Shown: piece after piece, positions 57,383 to 64,000 of the stretch
Numbering within the stretch: the stretch's first letter is position 1
How the letters are laid out: each line of letters begins with the position of its first letter
Assembly: GCA_021775425.1 (NCBI GenBank)
Contig: JAJFHX010000009.1
Location: forward strand, 1 to 64,000
DNA: 64,000 nucleotides
Direction: 5' to 3'
DNA from: Hyphomicrobiales bacterium
GTDB lineage: Bacteria; Pseudomonadota; Alphaproteobacteria; Rhizobiales; HXMU1428-3
Translations under genes and position numbers: made by a program
The notes under the pieces: generated by a model
What the model was told of the DNA's origin: nothing
Databases searched by the model: none
The model's input: only the letters and a program-made list of their open reading frames with translations

Positions 57383-57967
57383 ATGAAAAAGAGATCTGTT
57401 TCAATTCTGATGTTTGATGAAGTGGAAGTGCTTGATTTTGCAGGCCCTTTTGAGGTTTTTTCGATCTCTAAAAATTTGGATGATGAGCCGCTTTTTGATG
57501 TTTCGACGATTGCTGTCACGAAAAAGTGCCTGAAAGCCAGAAACGGGCTGCAAATTACCGCAGATAAGCACCGTTCGGAGCTGACGCAGACTGATATTCT
57601 TATTGTGCCCGGTGGGATGGGAACGCGCCCGCTTGTTCATCATGATGAGTTGATAGACTGGATTAAAACAACAGATGCCATGACAGAGCTGACACTTTCC
57701 GTCTGTACCGGGGCATTGTTGCTGGCGAAAGCCGGATTGCTTGCCAATCAGGCGGCAACGACACACCACCATGCTTTTGATCTGCTTGCGGAGATTGATC
57801 CGACGATCGATATCAAACGTGATGAACGTTTTGTTGACAATGGCTCGATTGTCACTTCAGGGGGTATCAGCGCCGGGATAGATATGAGCTTTCATGTGCT
57901 TGAAAAACTGCATGGCGCGGAGATTGCTAACAAGACGGCGTCCTATATGGAATATCGCCGGGTATAA
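57383..57967 (+). CDS. DJ-1/PfpI-family protein
   Basis: A 194-residue DJ-1/PfpI domain. Nucleophile Cys in LTLSVCTGALLLAKAGLL; acid residue region in FDEVEVLDFAGPFEVF. Isonitrile hydratase-like or glyoxalase/repair activity cannot be told apart. Confidence 0.85.
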   Translation: MKKRSVSILMFDEVEVLDFAGPFEVFSISKNLDDEPLFDVSTIAVTKKCLKARNGLQITADKHRSELTQTDILIVPGGMGTRPLVHHDELIDWIKTTDAMTELTLSVCTGALLLAKAGLLANQAATTHHHAFDLLAEIDPTIDIKRDERFVDNGSIVTSGGISAGIDMSFHVLEKLHGAEIANKTASYMEYRRV

Positions 57968-57980
57968 TTTCAGATAATAC

Positions 57981-58979
57981 TCACTCAACTTCCTGCTGCT
58001 CGTCATAACGAAGCGGGTCAAAATCCAGAGTGTTCCAGCTTTTTTGCATATGTGCTGGTAGCGGCGCGGTGATGTCTAATGTGCCGCCATCAGGATGAGG
58101 GATGACAAGGCGGCGGGCATGCAGGTGCAGTCTGTCTGTCAGGCCTTCAATCGGTTCCCAGTCTGGTATGTTGAAATATTTCGGGTCACCCAGAATCGGA
58201 GTGCCGAGTTCTGCCATATGGACCCTTAGCTGATGGGTGCGGCCTGTTACTGGTTTGAGCGAGACCCAGGCCAGCTTTTGTCCTGCCTGCTCTACGACTG
58301 AATAATATGAATGAGAATGCTGTGCGCCTGGAGTTCCCGGTGGGACGACCTGAACGATTTCACCGACATTGCCGGGTGTTGGCCCATTGCCTTTGGCGAT
58401 AAAGCATGAGATTTCACCCTGATGCGGGCGGGGGACACCGTAAGTCAGGGCCCAGTATATTTTGCGAGCCGAGCGCGTTCTGAAAACGGCGCCAAGGTCA
58501 GAGGCGGCTTTTCTGGTTTTCGCGACCAGCAACAGGCCTGATGTATCCCTATCTAACCGGTGGACCAGTTTGGGTTTCTTTTCACCCTCCCCCAGCGCGC
58601 CGAGCATGCCGTCAATATGGTGGGCGGTTTTGGTGCCGCCTTGCACAGCGAGGCCTGAGGGTTTGTTGAGCACAAGGAGTGACTTGTCTTCATGAATGAT
58701 GAGTGAGCGAATGAATTCCCAATCACCTCTGTCAACTTTTTTGGGTTTTGTTTTTGGCAGGGCCGCCACTTCCTGCCCAATGGGAGGAATGCGGATGTTC
58801 TGGCCTTCTTCCAGACGGGCGCTGGTTTTCACTCGTTTACCATCGAGGCGGATTTGCCCTGTGCGCAACAGTTTCTGCAACTGACCAAAGCTGATATGCG
58901 GATAGTTCTGTTTAAACCAGCGGTCCAGCCGCAGGCCGTCATCTTTTTCGGTAATTGTTATATTGGCAACGTTGCTCAA
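57981..58979 (-). CDS. RluC/RluD-family 23S rRNA pseudouridine synthase
   Basis: A ~332-residue enzyme with an S4 domain (GLRLDRWFKQNYPHISFGQLQKLLRTGQ) and the catalytic HRLDRDTSGLLLVAKT (Asp), followed by KPVTGRTHQLRVHM. The start is ambiguous: a TTG at 58979 (overlapping the crcB stop, with GGGGTG upstream) or an ATG at 58994; the TTG is chosen. Confidence 0.85.
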   Translation of the reverse strand: MSNVANITITEKDDGLRLDRWFKQNYPHISFGQLQKLLRTGQIRLDGKRVKTSARLEEGQNIRIPPIGQEVAALPKTKPKKVDRGDWEFIRSLIIHEDKSLLVLNKPSGLAVQGGTKTAHHIDGMLGALGEGEKKPKLVHRLDRDTSGLLLVAKTRKAASDLGAVFRTRSARKIYWALTYGVPRPHQGEISCFIAKGNGPTPGNVGEIVQVVPPGTPGAQHSHSYYSVVEQAGQKLAWVSLKPVTGRTHQLRVHMAELGTPILGDPKYFNIPDWEPIEGLTDRLHLHARRLVIPHPDGGTLDITAPLPAHMQKSWNTLDFDPLRYDEQQEVE

Positions 58980-59365
58980 ACAGTGGCACCCCATAAATAA
59001 CGGCCCAGATAAAGGCCGATGAACAATGCACAAACACTAAATACCACTGAGGCACAAGAGTAAAGTATGGCAGTTGACCACTGATCGCGCTCGATCATGT
59101 TGGCGAGCTCTAGTGAAAAAGCTGAAAAAGTTGTGAAGCCGCCGAGAATGCCGGTTGCCAGCAGTGTTCTTAGTTCAGCAGAACCTTGAAACCGGAGTGC
59201 CAGAGCTTCCACCACCATACCCATTAACAAAGCGCCGATGATGTTGACGAAAAAGGTACCATAAGGGAACCCTATGCCAAAAGTTCGAAGAGCGATGATG
59301 CCGACGAGATACCGCCCGCTTGCTCCAATTGCGCCGCCCAAGGCTGCGTAAGCTAATAATTTCAT
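58976..59365 (-). CDS. crcB: CrcB/FluC fluoride channel
   Basis: A 129-residue protein with four membrane segments. Motifs GGAIGASGRYLVG, GTFFVNIIGALLMG and the key GGFTTFSAFSLE. It exports fluoride. It is translationally coupled to the rlu gene. Confidence 0.93.
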   Translation of the reverse strand: MKLLAYAALGGAIGASGRYLVGIIALRTFGIGFPYGTFFVNIIGALLMGMVVEALALRFQGSAELRTLLATGILGGFTTFSAFSLELANMIERDQWSTAILYSCASVVFSVCALFIGLYLGRYLWGATV

Positions 59366-59563
59366 TCTATGCCCCCCGTTTGTTACGATCCGATTTCAGA
59401 ACTCAACTGTCAAATCAGTTTCATTGCCCGCACTGATTAGTTTCAACAATGAGCATACATCCGAAACCGCGACGTAATATAATCAGATTTTTGTTTTGAT
59501 GATCAAGAATTCTTGATCAGCCTGCTGATATTTTTGCGATGATATGAGCCCTGATAGTGGTAC

Positions 59564-59800
59564 TCAGGCCCTGCGGAATATGAACCCAAGAATTCGCCCG
59601 ATCAACCGGCCAATGATGAGCCCGGCTAACAGACAAAGGACGATTGTGCCGAGATAAACAAGGCTGTGATGGATCATCACGTCTTCCGGGCTTTCGAAGG
59701 TTCGTTTTGCGATATAGGTATCACTCACCAGAGACCCCAGATAAAACACAGCATATAAAGCGCCAGCCACGGCACCGATAAAGCCTAAGAATAATTTCAT
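59564..59800 (-). CDS. Small membrane protein overlapping a Tae4-like gene
   Basis: A 78-residue protein with two hydrophobic segments (FLGFIGAVAGALYAVFYLGSLV and LVYLGTIVLCLLAGLIIGRLIGRILGFIF). It starts with a good GGGAGG site and overlaps the Tae4-like gene by 4 nt. Candidate immunity or accessory protein; function unknown. Confidence 0.65.
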   Translation of the reverse strand: MKLFLGFIGAVAGALYAVFYLGSLVSDTYIAKRTFESPEDVMIHHSLVYLGTIVLCLLAGLIIGRLIGRILGFIFRRA

Positions 59801-60300
59801 CTTACCTCCCAAAACCAGATTTCAGTTGCCTTGTCATAGCCGCCGTAATATCCGGCCCAGAAAAACCAGTTGATGAGCCAGGCTGAAGCTGTGCGCGAGC
59901 CGTTCCACACGTCGATGTGATCACCTGAAGGAGAGCGGGCTTCCCCTGTTCTGAACCAGTAATTTCTTATCAGCATGATGCCGGTGCGGCCAAATAAATC
60001 CCGGTAATAATTTTTTGGGTTTTTCATCACCTCGACTTTACCAAGGCCGGGAATTCTCGCCATTGTCAGTCCTTTGGCGAGTTCTTCTGCGCGGATGAAA
60101 TGCATTTCAGATTTAGGGTGAACATTGCAGGTCACAAGGCCCCTTGGCATCATGTCGTATGTGACGCCTGCCCCTTTTAGCGCAATACTCATGCGAATGG
60201 CGCATTGATTGCGATAGGTTGGAAATCCGGCCATACGACATGGATATCGTTCGCTTTTATTCAGGGGATGGCTTTCCCATAAATCCTTAAACCTTAACAT
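59797..60300 (-). CDS. Tae4-like amidase (T6SS amidase effector 4 family)
   Basis: A 167-residue protein resembling Tae4, which cleaves peptidoglycan crosslinks. Catalytic Cys33 in RNQCAIRMSIAL and His128 in SGDHIDVWNG, with Asp130 nearby. No signal peptide, as usual for secreted effectors of type VI systems. No T6SS genes are in the window. It overlaps the small membrane protein gene. Confidence 0.7.
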   Translation of the reverse strand: MLRFKDLWESHPLNKSERYPCRMAGFPTYRNQCAIRMSIALKGAGVTYDMMPRGLVTCNVHPKSEMHFIRAEELAKGLTMARIPGLGKVEVMKNPKNYYRDLFGRTGIMLIRNYWFRTGEARSPSGDHIDVWNGSRTASAWLINWFFWAGYYGGYDKATEIWFWEVR

Positions 60301-60432
60301 TTACGCTGCCCTTACTTAACTCAATACGATTTCACTTTTGTTGTTTTAGCAGTTATCTGCCCATTACCCAATTAAGAATTATGAATGCTGACATTCACCT
60401 TGTTATTTGTCAAAATTTTCACTTATCACGGC

Positions 60433-61752
60433 TTAGTCATTCTCTTTATCTCTCTTTTCCCTGATACTCTTCCAATAAGACATTCGTTTGGCCAGTTCAC
60501 GTTCAAAGCCGCGCTCTACCGGGTGATAAAAGGCAGGTCGGTCAGCGAATTCATCAGGGAAATAGTTCTGGCCGGAAAAACATTCAGGTGTGTCGTGATC
60601 ATAAATATACCCATCACCATAGCCCTGATCGGCCATCATGCTGGTTGGGGCGTTCATGGCGATTTTTGGGGGCAATAAAGCGCCGCTTGATTTTGCTGCG
60701 CCGCGCACGGCTTTATATGCCACATAGGTAGCGTTGGATTTTGGGGCGGAGGCGAGATACACCACGGCCTGCGCCAATGCGAGTTCCCCTTCAGGGCTGC
60801 CAAGAAAGAGGTAGGCTTCTTTGGCGGCATTGGCTTGAAGTAAGGCGTTCGGGTCAGCCAGGCCGATGTCCTCGACTGCCATGCGAACGAGGCGGCGGGC
60901 GAGATAGACCGGGTCTTCGCCGCCTTCCAGCATGCGGGCGAACCAGTAAAGGGCGGCGTCAGGGTCTGACCCCCTGACGGATTTATGAAGGGCTGAAATG
61001 AGGTTGTAATGACCATCGCCAGATTTGTCATAGGTCGGGCGTTTTTGAAACAGTACTTTGCCGAGATCGCTTTTTTTCAGGATTTTTTCTTCGCCAAGAT
61101 CAAGGAAGAGTTCCTCTGCCATGTTGATAACCATGCGTCCATCACCGTCAGCCAGGGCAAGAAGGTGTGCCCTTGCTTCATTGTCTATGGGGAGCGGGCG
61201 GCCGATTTCAGCTTCGGCGCGCTGGAGGAGATGTTCGAGATCCTCCGCTGTATGACGCTCAAAGGGAAGCACCTGCGAGCGGGAAAGCAGCGCATTGTTG
61301 AGTTCAAATGAAGGGTTTTCAGTTGTCGCGCCAATAAGGACAATAGTGCCATCTTCCATAACGGGGAGAAAACTATCCTGCTGGGCTTTGTTGAAACGGT
61401 GGATCTCATCAATGAACAGAAGTGTGCCGCGCCCTTCTCTGCGGCGCATCCGGGCTTGTTCAAATGCGGATTTCAGATCTTTGACGCCAGAGAATATGGC
61501 TGAGAGTTGCTCGAAATAAAGATCCGTTTCTTTTGCGAGCGCCTGAGCGAGGGTGGTTTTTCCCGTTCCCGGTGGGCCCCAGAGAATGAGATTTGTGATG
61601 CGCTTCTGCGCAACCATGCGGGTCAGCAGGCCATTTTCACCCAGCAGGTGTTTTTGGCCGGTGATTTCTTTCAGGGTTGTCGGGCGCAGCCTGTCTGCCA
61701 AAGGGCGGTTGATGTCATTGCCAAGGCCGGCTGCGTCGAATAAGTCTGCCAT
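60433..61752 (-). CDS. rarA: RarA/MgsA replication-associated AAA+ ATPase
   Basis: A 439-residue AAA+ protein: Walker A (LWGPPGTGKTT), Walker B (LLFIDEIHRFNKAQQD), sensor 1 (IGATTENPSF), followed by the MgsA C-terminal domain (EDIGLADPNALL ... GYGDGYIYDHDTPE). It acts at stalled replication forks. Confidence 0.94.
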   Translation of the reverse strand: MADLFDAAGLGNDINRPLADRLRPTTLKEITGQKHLLGENGLLTRMVAQKRITNLILWGPPGTGKTTLAQALAKETDLYFEQLSAIFSGVKDLKSAFEQARMRRREGRGTLLFIDEIHRFNKAQQDSFLPVMEDGTIVLIGATTENPSFELNNALLSRSQVLPFERHTAEDLEHLLQRAEAEIGRPLPIDNEARAHLLALADGDGRMVINMAEELFLDLGEEKILKKSDLGKVLFQKRPTYDKSGDGHYNLISALHKSVRGSDPDAALYWFARMLEGGEDPVYLARRLVRMAVEDIGLADPNALLQANAAKEAYLFLGSPEGELALAQAVVYLASAPKSNATYVAYKAVRGAAKSSGALLPPKIAMNAPTSMMADQGYGDGYIYDHDTPECFSGQNYFPDEFADRPAFYHPVERGFERELAKRMSYWKSIREKRDKEND

Positions 61753-61800
61753 AGGTTTCCTTGTTGGTCGTTTTGCCAGCCTGGTGCTGTTTGAGCCGGT

Positions 61801-63312
61801 TTAGTTGCCCGGTAATACCAGACGGAGAATTCTTTTACCGCGCTTTATTTCAATGCGCCAGACACGGTGTTCAAAATTGACCCGGGCCTGAAGTTCTCTT
61901 ACCGATAATATCGGTGTGTTGTTCAGGCTGACGATGATGTCTTTTTTTCTAAAACCAACACCGGCTGCATAACTTCTTGGGATGACATTCGTGATGACAA
62001 CACCTTCAACATCATCAACATCGATTTCATCTGATAAGCCGGGAGACAGATTGGCAATGCGTGCACCACTTAGAGGGTGATTACCGCGAAGATTTTTGAT
62101 GTTTGGTGGCGGCGTATATGGCGCGGCGATGAGGGTGATGTTCTTTTTCAAGGTCTGACCGTTTCGAAAAATTGTCAACTCGGCTGTGCCGCCAATTTCC
62201 ATGGTGGCAAAACGGTAATGAAAGCTTCTTGGGTCATCGACCTTGTGCCCGCCGACCATCTGGATGACATCACCACTTTTCAGACCGGCAATCTGCGCGG
62301 GGCTGGCTGAATAAACGCTTGTCAGCAGGGCGCCGCTTGGCCTGTCCAGCCCGATGGTTCGGGCAAGGTCTGGTGTCAAAGGCTGTAATTTTGCCCCAAA
62401 CCACGGGCGGGTTACCTTCTTGCCTTTAAGGGCGGAATTTACGACCAGACGAACCATATTGGAAGGAATGGCAAAGCCAATGCCATTTGAGCCGCCAGAG
62501 CGGGAATAGATGGCGGTATTGATCCCAACCAGATTGCCGTGCAAATCCACCAGAGCGCCACCTGAGTTACCCGGGTTAATCGCAGCATCTGTCTGAATGA
62601 ACGACTGGAAGTCAGCCCGGCCAACCTGCGTTCTTGCCAGAGCTGAAATGATGCCACTGGTCACCGTTTGGCCGACACCAAAGGGGTTACCAATGGCAAG
62701 CACCAGATCACCCACATTCAGATCATCAGAGTTTGAGAATCTCAAAAACGGAAATTTTTCGTTGCGGGTGTTATTAATTTTTAATATGGCGAGGTCAGTT
62801 TCTTCATCTTGCAATATGATGTGAGCGGTAAATTCGCGCTTGTCCTGCAAGGCGACTTTGATATCACCATTTTCTCCGCCTTTGATCACATGGTAATTTG
62901 TGACAACGATGCCGTTTGGCCGCAGGATCACACCGGAGCCAAGAGAGTTTTTCATTCTCTTTTTATTGCCCCTGAATTTATTGCCAAAGAAGTGCCGGAA
63001 GAAAGGGTCTCTCAATAGTGGTGACTCGAATTGTTTTCTGACAATTTTATGCCGCACATAAACATTGACGACGGCAGGCGCTGCTTCCCTGACGACAGGA
63101 GCAAATGAGAGTTTTACCTCTTCCTGTGTGGTGGGCACTTTTGCTTTAGCTGATAATATCAGTTCTGGTTTGTTATCAGAATTTGCCAGAACCAGGCCGG
63201 CTATTGGTATTGATAACAACAATAAGAAAAGCCCGGACTTTTTGATGGTTTTCAATAATGAGCCGGTCTGGCAAGCTGATTGTTGGCGCGCCGTACTCTT
63301 ATTCAAAAGCAT
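61801..63312 (-). CDS. DegP/DegQ-type periplasmic serine protease
   Basis: A 503-residue HtrA protein. It has a membrane/signal segment (KKSGLFLLLLSIPIAGLVLA), catalytic His in VTNYHVIKGG, Asp in ETDLAILKI and Ser in INPGNSGGALVD, and two PDZ domains. Start 63312 chosen for its GGAGAAA site. Envelope quality control. Confidence 0.93.
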   Translation of the reverse strand: MLLNKSTARQQSACQTGSLLKTIKKSGLFLLLLSIPIAGLVLANSDNKPELILSAKAKVPTTQEEVKLSFAPVVREAAPAVVNVYVRHKIVRKQFESPLLRDPFFRHFFGNKFRGNKKRMKNSLGSGVILRPNGIVVTNYHVIKGGENGDIKVALQDKREFTAHIILQDEETDLAILKINNTRNEKFPFLRFSNSDDLNVGDLVLAIGNPFGVGQTVTSGIISALARTQVGRADFQSFIQTDAAINPGNSGGALVDLHGNLVGINTAIYSRSGGSNGIGFAIPSNMVRLVVNSALKGKKVTRPWFGAKLQPLTPDLARTIGLDRPSGALLTSVYSASPAQIAGLKSGDVIQMVGGHKVDDPRSFHYRFATMEIGGTAELTIFRNGQTLKKNITLIAAPYTPPPNIKNLRGNHPLSGARIANLSPGLSDEIDVDDVEGVVITNVIPRSYAAGVGFRKKDIIVSLNNTPILSVRELQARVNFEHRVWRIEIKRGKRILRLVLPGN

Positions 63313-63776
63313 ATCTTTTCTCCATTTTGCCAGTTTCATTTTGTCCTCTTATTTTGTCGGGACAGTATCAGTTATTCAATATGAACCGTGGGTGATTTTT
63401 CTGGTTCATGATGTTTATTCATTTGCTCTGTTTCTTTCTAGCACAAACTTAGTCATTTCTCAGCAGAACTCAATGTTCGCCAGTGTTGTTTTCATTGCCC
63501 ATTGCCAACTCAAGTCTTGGCTACCTCAAATCTTGACAAACATACGTCTTGTCTCTGATCGATGCAGTTTTCAGTATTTTATGGGTTTTAGTAATGAAAA
63601 CTTGAGATAACCCATTCGTTTTGTAACTTTTTTTGAAGCATAAGCTTTAATTATGGAATAGATTTTTCTATGACTAATTGTTATAGTTTGGTTTCTTTAA
63701 CAAGCCGGCTTTCATTAGCCAGCATTTGTTTCTGTTTAACCACCCAACTGCGTTAAGGTGCATAAAGGACTATGTT
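63313..63776. other. Intergenic region between the protease and MFS genes
   Basis: About 460 bp of AT-rich sequence between divergent genes. No supported gene or clear regulatory site was seen. Confidence 0.4.
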
Positions 63777-64000
63777 GTGACCGATCAACCAGACCAAAGA
63801 GGTCAAATTCGACAGGCCGGCAAATGGGAAGGCGCGTTACTAGCACTTATTTGCGGCTCGCTCATATTGCTTTTTTCTCTTGGCATTCGCCATGGCTTTG
63901 GTCTGTTTCTTAAACCATTAACGGTTGATCAGGGGTGGGGCCGTGAGGTGTTTTCGTTTGCGATTGCGCTTCAGAACCTGGTTTGGGGAGCGACACAACC
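63777..64000 (+). CDS. MFS transporter, N-terminal part (truncated by window edge)
   Basis: A GTG start after AAGGAC opens a frame running off the window. The ~74 residues contain a first membrane segment (ALLALICGSLILLFSLGI) and the MFS-like loop RHGFGLFLKPLTVDQGWGRE, then the start of the second segment. The family call rests on this loop; substrate unknown. Confidence 0.7.
   Translation, partial: MTDQPDQRGQIRQAGKWEGALLALICGSLILLFSLGIRHGFGLFLKPLTVDQGWGREVFSFAIALQNLVWGATQ

Noticed and set aside
59366-59563. Possible fluoride riboswitch before crcB
   Set aside because: I could not find the conserved fluoride-riboswitch pattern.

Overview
The window looks like the chromosome of a Gram-negative, aerobic alphaproteobacterium of moderate GC. 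The evidence is an F1-ATPase assembly chaperone of the ATP12 family, alphaproteobacterial propionyl-CoA carboxylase subunits, a FadL-type porin, Hmp/NsrR, and an arsenite oxidase of the AioXSRBA (Rhizobium NT-26-like) type. I cannot name the genus from sequence alone. Most genes look like core or ordinary accessory genes. Four stretches stand out as specialised.

Layout. 1-7.3 kb: the end of a FadL-type porin, then a compact biosynthetic locus. It holds a Pls-type single-module NRPS (poly-amino-acid synthetase architecture), an EctB-like 2,4-diaminobutyrate aminotransferase without ectA or ectC, and a divergent Sfp-type phosphopantetheinyl transferase; together they suggest a diaminobutyrate homopolymer or oligomer. 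7.3-19 kb: stress and detoxification genes, namely L-serine deaminase, KatG, Ada with an overlapping 2OG-Fe(II) oxygenase, a DUF3617 protein, Hmp/NsrR with palindromic operators, ArsC, an ArsP-type permease with ArsR, an Spx/ArsC-like protein and ArfB. 19-24 kb: an SsuABC/TauABC-like ABC transporter translationally coupled to an amidase, with an IclR regulator. 24-30.6 kb: a surface-glycan cluster with a DapA/NanA-like aldolase, a NeuB-like synthase, a cupin, a GT-B-like protein, a NeuA-like CMP-sugar synthetase, a TylF-like methyltransferase and an O-antigen-polymerase-like membrane protein. Two adjacent tandem repeats lie upstream of the last gene. 31.3-35.1 kb: a large secreted PAN-PAN/propeller/caspase-like protein.

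35.5-46.45 kb: two elements stacked head to tail at the 3' end of a tRNA-Leu(GAG) gene. Both begin with the same ~130-bp end and finish with the same 117-bp end, and all junctions share the tRNA 3' terminus. The larger (8.8 kb) carries aioX-aioS-aioR, aioB-aioA and moeA, a complete arsenite-sensing and arsenite-oxidising unit. The smaller (2.1 kb) carries a LysR regulator and a DUF2306 membrane protein. Neither contains a recognisable integrase.

46.5-64 kb: an orphan FliN-like SpoA protein, LipB, a secreted M48-like peptidase, PccA and PccB with an HscC-type Hsp70 and J-protein pair between them, ATP12, a HAD phosphatase, a DJ-1/PfpI protein, an Rlu pseudouridine synthase, CrcB, a Tae4-like amidase overlapping a small membrane protein, RarA, a DegP/DegQ protease and the start of an MFS transporter.

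Functional links: arsenic is handled twice, by reduction/efflux-type genes at 16-18 kb and by oxidation on the tRNA-anchored island. Everything here comes from reading the sequence and translations by eye; no database search was run.
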